This document shows positions 17,849-25,302 of a stretch of DNA of 64,000 bases, in pieces. The notes under the pieces were generated by a model. That model searched no databases. It was not told the origin of the DNA and was given only the letters and a program-made list of their open reading frames with translations. The translations under genes were made by a program, and so were the position numbers. Numbering within the stretch: the stretch's first letter is position 1; the number at the start of each line of letters is the position of its first letter. Source of the stretch: Myxococcus sp. RHSTA-1-4 (GTDB taxonomy: Bacteria; Myxococcota; Myxococcia; Myxococcales; Myxococcaceae); NCBI RefSeq assembly GCF_020037125.1, contig NZ_JAIQDG010000027.1, forward strand, positions 1 through 64,000. Reading direction: 5' to 3'.

Positions 17849-19204
17849 TCAGTCGTTGAAAGTCTTGAGCGCGTGCTGCGCGGCCTTCTTCGAATCGCAC
17901 CGGCCCAGCCCGAGGAAGCCACCGCCGCCGCCGTCGTCCGGCCCGCCGTCGTCCTCCAGGTCCTCCAGCGCGCCCACGGCGCCCTTCAGCCTGAGCGCCG
18001 CCACCGCGTACGCCGCCGAGCTGCGCACGCTGCATTTCGGGTGCTCCAGCAGGTCGATGAGGCGGTCCTCCGCGTCGTCGCTGCCCGCCCTCACCGCGCT
18101 CTTGTACGCGTCGATGGCGTCCCCGGTGTCTCCCTGCGCCTCTTCCAGCAGGCCCTCGAGGTAGTGGCGGCGGCCCGCGTCCTTCTCCTCCTGGATGAGC
18201 CGCTTCGCCTCGCGAACCAGGGGGCCGCGCTCCGCCTCGGGAGCATCCTCCACCGCGTCGATGGCCCGCATCGTCGCGCCGCCACCGAAGGCGACCACGG
18301 CCACGCCGGCCACCACCGCTGCCAGCCCGAGCCCCACCAGCGCCTTCCGCCCGGGCACCCGCGCCCCCAGCTCGGGAGGCAGTCCGCCTCGCAGCCGCGA
18401 GAACAGCGACCCACCCACGGAGCGGGCCTGCTGTCCCAGCGCCGTCGCCTGCTGCCCCAGCACGGACGCGCCCGCCGCCGCGCGCTGGCCCAGCACCGAG
18501 GCGCCCGAGGCCGCGCGCTGGCCCAGCACCGCCACTCCCGCCGCCGCGCGCTGGCCCAGCATGGACAGGTCCATCGCCGGTCCCAGCGAGGACTCGGGCA
18601 CGCGTGACAGCGCCAGGTTCCCGAACGGCGGCATGGACTCGGAGCCCGGTGCCTCGGCGATGGTGGCGGCCGTCGGGGCCTCCACGCGGTAGGGCGCGCG
18701 GGGCACGTGGAAGACGCGAATCTTCCCGGGGATGCCCTTCAGCTCGAAGGCGCCCACCTCCTTCGAGGGGACCTCCGCCTTGTTCATGGCCAGATAGACG
18801 GCCTCGGTGAAGTACACCTCGCCGGCCTCGGCGATGCCCTCCACGCGGGCGGCGATGTTGACCGGCTCACCGAAGATGTCGTTGGACTCCAGCCGCACCT
18901 CGCCCACGTTGATGGCCACGCGCACGTGGAGCTGCTCGGGCTCGGGCACGGAGCGGTTGTGGTGCCACAGCCGGTCCTGGATGGCGATGCCGCTGAGCAC
19001 CGCCTGGGTGGGCGACTCGAAGGTGACGAGGAAGGCGTCGCCGATGGACTTGATGATGCGGCCGCCGAACGCCTTGAAGAGGGGCGCCAGCAGGGCATGG
19101 TGGACCTGGAGCAGGCGCTGGTTCTCCTCCAGCGTCTGCCGGCTGGTCCGCTCGGTGAAGCCCTTGATGTCGGTGAAGACGATGGCGAGGTTGGCGGTCT
19201 TCAA
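17849..19204 (-). CDS. Class III adenylate/guanylate cyclase with LGQRAA repeats
   Basis: A 451-residue protein. The N-terminal cyclase domain (about 5-170) keeps the metal-binding aspartates D12 (FTDIKGFT) and D56 (SIGDAFLV) and the transition-state pair N116/R120 (VNIAAR). Residues 216-259 are three 11-residue repeats of the LGQRAAAGVAV type plus degenerate copies. A single membrane segment (288-307) follows, then a helical C-terminus (320-451) with TPR/HEAT-like helices and a Gly/Asp-rich insert. With the cyclase domain N-terminal the membrane helix presumably places the C-terminus outside. The start is TTG (19202-19204) immediately before the domain; no ATG or GTG is available nearby. Confidence 0.83.
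   Translation of the reverse strand: MKTANLAIVFTDIKGFTERTSRQTLEENQRLLQVHHALLAPLFKAFGGRIIKSIGDAFLVTFESPTQAVLSGIAIQDRLWHHNRSVPEPEQLHVRVAINVGEVRLESNDIFGEPVNIAARVEGIAEAGEVYFTEAVYLAMNKAEVPSKEVGAFELKGIPGKIRVFHVPRAPYRVEAPTAATIAEAPGSESMPPFGNLALSRVPESSLGPAMDLSMLGQRAAAGVAVLGQRAASGASVLGQRAAAGASVLGQQATALGQQARSVGGSLFSRLRGGLPPELGARVPGRKALVGLGLAAVVAGVAVVAFGGGATMRAIDAVEDAPEAERGPLVREAKRLIQEEKDAGRRHYLEGLLEEAQGDTGDAIDAYKSAVRAGSDDAEDRLIDLLEHPKCSVRSSAAYAVAALRLKGAVGALEDLEDDGGPDDGGGGGFLGLGRCDSKKAAQHALKTFND
18428..18559 (-). repeat. 33-nt tandem repeats inside the cyclase gene
   Basis: Three near-identical 33-nt units encoding LGQRAA(A/S)G(V/A)(A/S)V, followed by shorter LGQQ units. They sit between the cyclase domain and the membrane helix and are a likely site of copy-number change between strains. 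Confidence 0.8.
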
Positions 19205-19270
19205 AGCGGGCGCAGTGTACGTGCCACCGCCCGGGGCGCAATCGTAACGGCTGGGGATGCCCGCCCGCTG

Positions 19271-20011
19271 TCAGCGGCGCGAAGGCTTCAGCACGCGCAT
19301 GGAGCGCTTCTGTTGCGGCTCCATCGACTTGCGGACCTTCTGCGCCAGGTGGGGGCGCTCCGTCCGCTCGTAGAAGTCGGCCAGACGCCGCAGCACCAGG
19401 GGACTGGCCGGCTGCCAGGTCCTGGCCGCGAGGAGTTCTTTCTCAGCATCCAGGAGCCGCTCCTGCTTCTCCAGCACCTCGGCGAGCTGGAGGCGCACCT
19501 GCACCCACTCCGGCTTCGCGCGGGCCAGGTACCGGTAGTGCAGCTCCGACTTGAGCCAGTCTCCCTGCGCGGCCCACAGGCCACCGAGCCGGAAGCGGGC
19601 GTCCTCGTACGAGGAACGGTGCTGCACGGCCTGCTCATAGGCCCGGATGGCCTGGAGCCGGTCGCCCCGCTCCTCCCAGAGCAGCCCGCGCAGGTACCAG
19701 GCGCGGGGGTTGGTGGGGGCGACGGTGGCCACGGCGTTCAGGTGGGCCTCGGCCTGCTCCAGCGCCCCACCCGTCTTCAGCAGGAGCCGGGCCGCCTCCA
19801 GCCGGGGCAACTCCCAGCCGGGCCGGGCGCGGACCAGCGCCTCCAGGGCGGAGAGCGCGCCCGCGTCATCTCCCGCGGCCTCCAGGGCCAGGGCGTCCGA
19901 GAGGGAGGAAGGGGCCGGTGAGGCCACCGTCGCGGAGGGAGCCGTCAGGGTGGACGGCTCCGCCGCGTCGGTCGCGCCCGCCAGCAAAGCCGCCAGGAAG
20001 ACCCACTTCAT
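19271..20011 (-). CDS. Exported TPR protein
   Basis: A 246-residue protein with a signal peptide (KWVFLAALLAGATDAAEP) and about five tetratricopeptide repeats, for example NPRAWYLRGLLWEERGDRLQAIRAYEQAVQH and YEDARFRLGGLWAAQGDWLKSELHYRYLA. The basic tail ends in KPSRR. TPR proteins of this type are scaffolds; nothing shows the partner. It is divergent from mutS2 with a 66-bp spacer and lies 66 bp upstream of the cyclase gene on the same strand. Confidence 0.8.
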   Translation of the reverse strand: MKWVFLAALLAGATDAAEPSTLTAPSATVASPAPSSLSDALALEAAGDDAGALSALEALVRARPGWELPRLEAARLLLKTGGALEQAEAHLNAVATVAPTNPRAWYLRGLLWEERGDRLQAIRAYEQAVQHRSSYEDARFRLGGLWAAQGDWLKSELHYRYLARAKPEWVQVRLQLAEVLEKQERLLDAEKELLAARTWQPASPLVLRRLADFYERTERPHLAQKVRKSMEPQQKRSMRVLKPSRR

Positions 20012-20077
20012 GCGTGGCTGATAACAGAGCCGAGCCGGGCTCCTCAACAGATCCCCTTGACGGCCGACCAGCCGCGC

Positions 20078-22492
20078 ATGAAACCCATGACCGTGCAGAT
20101 ATCCCAAAGGACATTGGAAGACCTGGGCTTCTCGGAGGTTCTCCGCGCGCTGACGCAGCGCTGCCGGACGGAGCCCGGAAGGGAGCGTGTGCTCGCCCGC
20201 CCCTTCCTCGACACGCCGGAGCAGGTCGCGGAGGCGCTCGCGCTCGTCGCGGAGGCCCGCTCCCTCTCCCAGGAACAGTTCTCCCTGCCGCTCGGCGGCG
20301 TGGTGGACCTGCGCATCCCCATCGGCCACGCGGCCAAGGGGGGCCTGCTGGAGCCCCGCCAGCTCATCGACTCGGCGCAGCTCCTGTTCGCCTTCGTCCG
20401 CACCCGTGAGGCGCTGGACGAGCGCAAGGAGCGCGTTCCGCGGCTGATGGAGATTGCCCGCCGGCTCCCCATGCTGGAGTCCCTGGCCCGGCGCATCGAC
20501 CAGTGCTTCGAGCCGGACGGAGAGATTTCGGACCGCGCCAGCCCCGAGCTGCGCGAGGCGCGAGACAGGGCGCGCGGCCTGCACCGCCGCATCAAGTCCC
20601 GCCTGGACGAGCTGCTCCACGACGAGAGCTTCCTGCCCAAGCTGCGGGAGAACTACTACACCATCCGCAACGGGCGTTACGTGGTGCCGGTGGTGTCCAA
20701 CTACCGCTCGGAGGTGGACGGCATCGTCCACAACGCCAGCCAGACGGGCCAGACGCTCTTCATGGAGCCGCAGGCCATGGTGGGCCTGGGCAACGACCTG
20801 GCCATTGCCCAGTCGGTGGTGACGGAGGAGGAGCGGAAGGTCCTCCAGGAGCTGAGCAACCTGCTCGGCCGCGAGTCGGACCGCATCCTCGAGGGCCTGG
20901 CGGCGGTGGCGGAGCTGGACGAGGCGGAGTCGGTGGCCATTCTCGCCGCGGACCTGGACGCCAGCACGCCCGAGTTCGCGGGGGTGACGGACCTGGAGCT
21001 GCGGATGCTGCGCCACCCGCGCCTGGTGCTCCGGGGCACGGAGGTGGTGGCCAACGACGTGACGCTGACCGGCGCGGCCCAGGCGCTGGTGGTGTCCGGC
21101 CCCAACGCGGGCGGCAAGACGGTGACGCTGACGGGCGTGGGCCTGTGCTCGCTGATGCTGCGCGCCGGCCTGCCCATCCCGGTGGCGGAAGGCTCGCGGA
21201 TGCCGCTGTACCGCTCGGTGCACTCCACGGTGGGCGACGCGCAGGACCTGGCCCAGGGCCTGTCCACGTTCAGCGCGCACGTGGTGATGCTGCGGGACAT
21301 CATCGCGGCGGCCGGCGAAGGCTCGCTGGTGCTGATTGACGAGATTGCCGCGGACACGGACCCGCGCGAGGGCGCGGCCATCGCCATCGCGGTGCTGGAG
21401 GACCTGATGACGAAGGGTGTGGTGGTGCTCGTCACCACGCACCTGGAGGAGCTGAAGGCCCTGGCGCACATGGACCCGCGCTTCCTCAACGCGCGGGTGG
21501 GCTTCGACTCGAAGCGGATGGCGCCCACGTACCGCCTGCAGATTGGCGCGGCGGGACAGTCCTCGGCGATCGAGATGGCGGCGCGCGTGGGCCTGCCCCA
21601 GCGGGTGTGCGAGCGCGCGCGGGAGCTGTCGCTGAACGCGGGCGGTCCCCTGACCAGGGCGCTGGCGGCGGCCGAGGAGGAGCGGCGGAGGCTCTCCGAG
21701 GAGCTGGAGCGGGCGCGCGTGGCCGCGAAGGAGGCGGAGGCGCTGCGGGCGGACCTGGAGAAGCAGAAGCAGCAGTTCGAGCGCGAGCGCCGCGCGAGGA
21801 TGATGCAGTTCAACGAGGACGTGCACGCGGCCAGCGAGCACGCCGCGGCCGAGGTGCGCGAGCTGCTGGCGAAGCTGCGGGCCGAGCAGAACGAGAAGGC
21901 GCTATCGGAGGCGCGGCTGCAGCTCCAGCAGCGGGCGGAGGAGGCGCAGAAGCGGGCGCAGGCCGCGAAGGCGGAGCTGTTCCAGGTGGAGGCTCCGGGG
22001 CCGGCGAACCTCAAGGTGGGCGCATGGGTGCACCACTCGGGGCTCGGCCGGGACGTGGAGATTCTCGAGCTGGTGGACAGCCAGGCGGTGGTGTCCGCGG
22101 GTGGCGCGCTGAAGATGCGGGTGCCCACCTCGGAGCTGTCGGGCTCGCGCACGCGCAAGCCGCAGCAGGCGAAGTTCCCCGAGCGTCAGAAGCAGGAGGC
22201 GGCGCTGAAGCGCGCGGCCTCGGTGGCGCCCGCGGAGGTGGAGGCGACGAACTTCCGCTGCGACGTGCGCGGCATGCGCGCGGACGACGCGCTGAAGGAG
22301 GTCGAAGCCTTCCTGGACGGCGGGATGCGCAGCGGCGAGGAGGCCGCGCTCATCGTCCATGGCCACGGCACGGGGGCCCTGAAGCAGGCCATCCGTGACT
22401 ACCTCGCTGCCTCACCGTACATCCGCATGTTCCGCCCTGGTGAGAGCCACGAGGGCGGCGACGGCGTCACGGTGGTGTCGCTGCGGGCGTAG
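20078..22492 (+). CDS. mutS2: MutS2 (endonuclease MutS2 / ribosome-rescue ATPase)
   Basis: About 804 residues in full MutS2 layout: MutS core/clamp helices, ATPase with Walker A GPNAGGKT at 341-348 and VLIDEIAADTDPREGAAIA (Walker B), a long coiled coil (about 525-640, rich in E/R/A), a KOW-like NLKVGAWVHHSGLGRDVEIL segment, and a C-terminal Smr domain with DVRGMRADDAL and IVHGHGTGALKQAI. Known family members suppress recombination or split collided ribosomes. ATG 20078 was chosen; a TTG 7 codons upstream and an ATG 3 codons downstream are alternatives, with no strong ribosome-binding site for any. Confidence 0.93.
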   Translation: MKPMTVQISQRTLEDLGFSEVLRALTQRCRTEPGRERVLARPFLDTPEQVAEALALVAEARSLSQEQFSLPLGGVVDLRIPIGHAAKGGLLEPRQLIDSAQLLFAFVRTREALDERKERVPRLMEIARRLPMLESLARRIDQCFEPDGEISDRASPELREARDRARGLHRRIKSRLDELLHDESFLPKLRENYYTIRNGRYVVPVVSNYRSEVDGIVHNASQTGQTLFMEPQAMVGLGNDLAIAQSVVTEEERKVLQELSNLLGRESDRILEGLAAVAELDEAESVAILAADLDASTPEFAGVTDLELRMLRHPRLVLRGTEVVANDVTLTGAAQALVVSGPNAGGKTVTLTGVGLCSLMLRAGLPIPVAEGSRMPLYRSVHSTVGDAQDLAQGLSTFSAHVVMLRDIIAAAGEGSLVLIDEIAADTDPREGAAIAIAVLEDLMTKGVVVLVTTHLEELKALAHMDPRFLNARVGFDSKRMAPTYRLQIGAAGQSSAIEMAARVGLPQRVCERARELSLNAGGPLTRALAAAEEERRRLSEELERARVAAKEAEALRADLEKQKQQFERERRARMMQFNEDVHAASEHAAAEVRELLAKLRAEQNEKALSEARLQLQQRAEEAQKRAQAAKAELFQVEAPGPANLKVGAWVHHSGLGRDVEILELVDSQAVVSAGGALKMRVPTSELSGSRTRKPQQAKFPERQKQEAALKRAASVAPAEVEATNFRCDVRGMRADDALKEVEAFLDGGMRSGEEAALIVHGHGTGALKQAIRDYLAASPYIRMFRPGESHEGGDGVTVVSLRA

Positions 22493-22515
22493 ACCGAATC
22501 CCGCCAGAGACTCGC

Positions 22516-22546
22516 CGCGCCCTTCCTCCAGCAACGGGAGGGCGCG
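22516..22546. terminator. Bidirectional hairpin between mutS2 and the toroid-like lipoprotein gene
   Basis: An 11-bp stem CGCGCCCTTCC / GGGAGGGCGCG with one G-U pair and a 9-nt loop, in the 90-bp gap between convergent genes. Confidence 0.6.
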
Positions 22547-22582
22547 GTGCTGCTCCCCTCTTCCAGTCCGGGCGGCGTCGCC

Positions 22583-24196
22583 TCAAGGCCCGCGAGGCGC
22601 GGACAGAAGGCGGACGTTGAGTGCGCCGTTGGCGTAGAACTGGCTGTTCTGCCCCGCGCGGTGCTGCTCCAGCCTGCGCTGCAAGGCGATGTCGTAGCGG
22701 CCGAGCTTCATCAGGCCATCGTTGAACCAGCCGTCTCCCTTCCCGGAGCCGTCGACGTATTCCGCGTACGTCCCCTCCCTGGGCCAGATGACGGTGTCGA
22801 GCGTCACGGCGAAGCGGCGGAGGTCGTCGTCCGTCCACGTGAGGCCGGCGTCGTGCGCCTCGATGACGAAGGCGAGCACGCCGTTCGCGTGCGCCACATC
22901 CTGTCCGGGCCGCTCGCGCGAGCCCCATCTGTCACTCCAGAACCACGCGTCCGGGTGCCGGGGATGCGGCTCGAGCTGCGTGCGCAGGGACGCGTTGGCA
23001 TTGGGCAGGCCCAGGTTGATGTCGTCGAAGACGGCCTGGTAGTTGCGCCGGGCGGAGGCGTCCTCCGTCATGAGCATCAGGTCCATGGCGATGAAGGCCC
23101 AATGCGCGGCCATGTGCGTACGGCTGCGGTAGATGAAGTCCTCGGCTCCGCGCCTGAACCATTTCTCGAAGATGTTCTTCTCGGTGAAGGCCAGCAGCCG
23201 CTCGTACTGCGAGCGGTAGGCGGGGTTGGCGTAGAGCGCGGGTGTCTCGCGGATGACGCGCAGCAGGCGCGTGACGTAGCGCCAGCAGTAGCTCTCGAAC
23301 AGCGGCACCTCCTGGCCCGCGGGGTCCGACTGCGCCGAGGCCCAGCCCAGGAACCCGTCCTTGAACTGGCTCCGGGGGAGCGACGAGGAGACGCGGGCCG
23401 TGTCGACCAGGTTGTTGACGTAGAGCAGCGCGCGGTCGAGGTACACGGTCCTGCCGGTGGCCCGGTACATCGCGGTGTTGGCATCGATGCCGTACGCGAG
23501 TCCGTAGAAGTCCCAGCTGTCCGTCGAGTTGCTCCGGGGCAGGAAGTCCGTCACGTGCTCGCGCTCCCAGGCGGTCCGGAACAGCCGCTCCCAGGCGCCC
23601 ACGGTGCGCAGCCCGGGAGGCGCCGGGGGCACGGGCATGGGCTCGGGAATGGGCGCCGGCTCGGGGACCGAGGCATTGGCGACCGTGAAGCTCGCGGTGG
23701 CCGCCTCCGCGTGGAACCTCGTGTAGTGGACGACGACCGTGACGGAGTGGTCCCCGTCGGCGAGCTGCCGTGTGTCATAGAGGATGGCCTGGCCGTCCTG
23801 CTCCTCCCCCGCGAAGTCGAAGGGAGCGCGGGTGTCCCGGGTCATCGGCGAGCGCTTCCGGGTGGGGTCGTCCAGGAAGAACTCCACCCCGGTGATGCCG
23901 CTCCCGGCGCCGGGTGCCACGAAGAAGATGGCGGCGCTACCCTGGAGGGTGCTCCCCTCCAGCATCTGTTCCTCCTCACGCCCCGGGGAGAGGCTGAACT
24001 TGAGGGAGGAGGCGTTGAGCACGCCTGGCCGCTCCTCGGTGGGCAAGGGCTCGGTGGGCTCCGGGTCGTCGGGCGGGTTCCCGTCAATGGGGCCCTCGTG
24101 CCGCCCTCCGCCGTCACAGGTGGACGCCAGCAGGAGGAGCGCCACGACGAAACACATGGCGAGGCCCCGGGGATGTCGACTGCGGAACTTCGACAT
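22583..24196 (-). CDS. Secreted lipoprotein with alpha/alpha-toroid-like domain
   Basis: About 537 residues. The leader MCFVVALLLLASTC puts a candidate lipid Cys at 27, although Thr at -1 is unusual. A proline-rich spacer is followed by an Ig-like beta domain (about 60-190, ending ASFTVANASV), a second proline spacer, then a helical domain of about 330 residues with repeated W/Y-rich helices (DSWDFYGLAYGIDANTAMY, HMAAHWAFIAMDLMLMTED, DVAHANGVLAFVIEAHDAG). The helical part resembles the toroids of polysaccharide lyases and glucuronyl hydrolases; the exact family is not recognised. A secreted glycan-degrading enzyme is plausible. The start at 24194-24196 gives the signal peptide. Confidence 0.65.
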   Translation of the reverse strand: MSKFRSRHPRGLAMCFVVALLLLASTCDGGGRHEGPIDGNPPDDPEPTEPLPTEERPGVLNASSLKFSLSPGREEEQMLEGSTLQGSAAIFFVAPGAGSGITGVEFFLDDPTRKRSPMTRDTRAPFDFAGEEQDGQAILYDTRQLADGDHSVTVVVHYTRFHAEAATASFTVANASVPEPAPIPEPMPVPPAPPGLRTVGAWERLFRTAWEREHVTDFLPRSNSTDSWDFYGLAYGIDANTAMYRATGRTVYLDRALLYVNNLVDTARVSSSLPRSQFKDGFLGWASAQSDPAGQEVPLFESYCWRYVTRLLRVIRETPALYANPAYRSQYERLLAFTEKNIFEKWFRRGAEDFIYRSRTHMAAHWAFIAMDLMLMTEDASARRNYQAVFDDINLGLPNANASLRTQLEPHPRHPDAWFWSDRWGSRERPGQDVAHANGVLAFVIEAHDAGLTWTDDDLRRFAVTLDTVIWPREGTYAEYVDGSGKGDGWFNDGLMKLGRYDIALQRRLEQHRAGQNSQFYANGALNVRLLSAPRGP

Positions 24197-24507
24197 CGAG
24201 ACTGTCCTTGAGTCGGATGACCGCCACCTGTCCTGGCCAGCCGCGGCCGCCGGGTATTGCCAACGGGCACGTCGAGGATGGATGCGGGCGTGGACTTCCC
24301 CAATGGCCCCACGGGAGCAGGTGTGCTCCCGGCATCGGACACGCCCCACGAAACCCTGACGTCATGACTGAACGATGACCATCTCATGGGCGAGAGGACA
24401 CCCTCCCGCCGGGGCGGCTGCGTACCGTTGCCTTTGCTGACCCCCGTCGTTTCCCCATTGGGCCACCCCATGGCCCAACGCGCGAGGAGGCGCGTCTCGT
24501 TCAAGCC
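24197..24507. promoter_or_regulatory. 311-bp divergent intergenic region with two perfect inverted repeats
   Basis: No gene is visible here. It contains CGGGAGCA-ggtg-TGCTCCCG (24312-24331) and TTGGGCCA-cccca-TGGCCCAA (24458-24478), the second ending 29 bp before the ExbB-type start codon. Either could be an operator or leader hairpin. TGACGTCA (24357-24364) is a further palindrome. I cannot pick a confident -35/-10 pair. Confidence 0.45.
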
Positions 24508-25191
24508 ATGCAATTCACTCTCACGGACCTGTGGGGCCACATGGGCCTCTTCGCGCGGCTCATCGTCATCGTGATGGCCATGATGTCGGTGCTCTCATTG
24601 GTCATCCTCGCCGAGCGCGTTCTCGTCTTCCGCACGTCCCGCCGTCACTCGCGCAAGTACGCCGCGGAGATGGGCACGCTGCTCGCCAGTGGTGACTTCG
24701 AGGCCGCCGTCCAGACCCAGCCGGGAGCCGACGTGGGCTACCTCGGCCGGACCATCCGCGCGGGGCTGACCGCCTACAACATCTCCGCCTCGGACAGCCG
24801 TGAGGAAGCCATGGAGTCGGTGGCGCGCAGCCTGGAGCGTCAGGCGCAGCGCGAGGTCCAGAGCCTCAAGCGGGGCCTGGGCCTCCTGGCCACCGTGGCC
24901 TCCACCTCCCCCTTCGTGGGCCTGCTCGGCACCACCATGGGCATCGTCACCGCGTTCCAGGAGATGGGCCTGGCGGGCGCGGGCGGCATCGGTACCATCT
25001 CGACGGGTATCTCCGAGGCGCTCGTGACCACGGCCTTCGGTCTGCTCGTCGCCATCCCCGCGGTGATGGCCTACAACTCCTTGCAGGGCTGGGTGGATGC
25101 CCGCGCGGTGGACATCTCCGAGGCGAGCAACGAGTTCCTCGACGCAGCGGCCCGCGCCCTCAAGCGCGCGCGCGCCGCCGCCGCGAGGTGA
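24508..25191 (+). CDS. MotA/TolQ/ExbB proton-channel family protein
   Basis: A 227-residue member of the TolQ/ExbB family, which conducts protons to energise TonB, Tol-Pal or gliding-type motors. Three membrane segments are clear: 12-35 (FARLIVIVMAMMSVLSLVILAERV), about 128-150 (GLGLLATVASTSPFVGLLGTTMGIVTAF) and about 168-190 (ISEALVTTAFGLLVAIPAVMAYNSL). The pore threonine-containing TSPFVGLLGTTMGI block is intact. The usual ExbD/TolR partner gene is not beside it: a pair of hairpins and a convergent protease gene follow. Confidence 0.9.
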   Translation: MQFTLTDLWGHMGLFARLIVIVMAMMSVLSLVILAERVLVFRTSRRHSRKYAAEMGTLLASGDFEAAVQTQPGADVGYLGRTIRAGLTAYNISASDSREEAMESVARSLERQAQREVQSLKRGLGLLATVASTSPFVGLLGTTMGIVTAFQEMGLAGAGGIGTISTGISEALVTTAFGLLVAIPAVMAYNSLQGWVDARAVDISEASNEFLDAAARALKRARAAAAR

Positions 25192-25236
25192 GCACGAGCC
25201 GGGACGCCTCGAGGTGCCCACCGGCAAGCCCCCGCC

Positions 25237-25289
25237 CCCGGGCCTCGCCGTCGGAAGGCCCGGGCCGGTGGAGTGGACGCTCCACCGGC
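25237..25289. terminator. Two back-to-back perfect hairpins
   Basis: CCCGGGCCT (25237-25245) pairs with AGGCCCGGG (25256-25264), and GCCGGTGGAG (25264-25273) pairs with CTCCACCGGC (25280-25289) around a 6-nt loop. They share one base and fill the gap between the ExbB-type gene and the convergent protease gene. Confidence 0.65.
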
Positions 25290-25302
25290 GCGAGCCCCCA
25301 CC

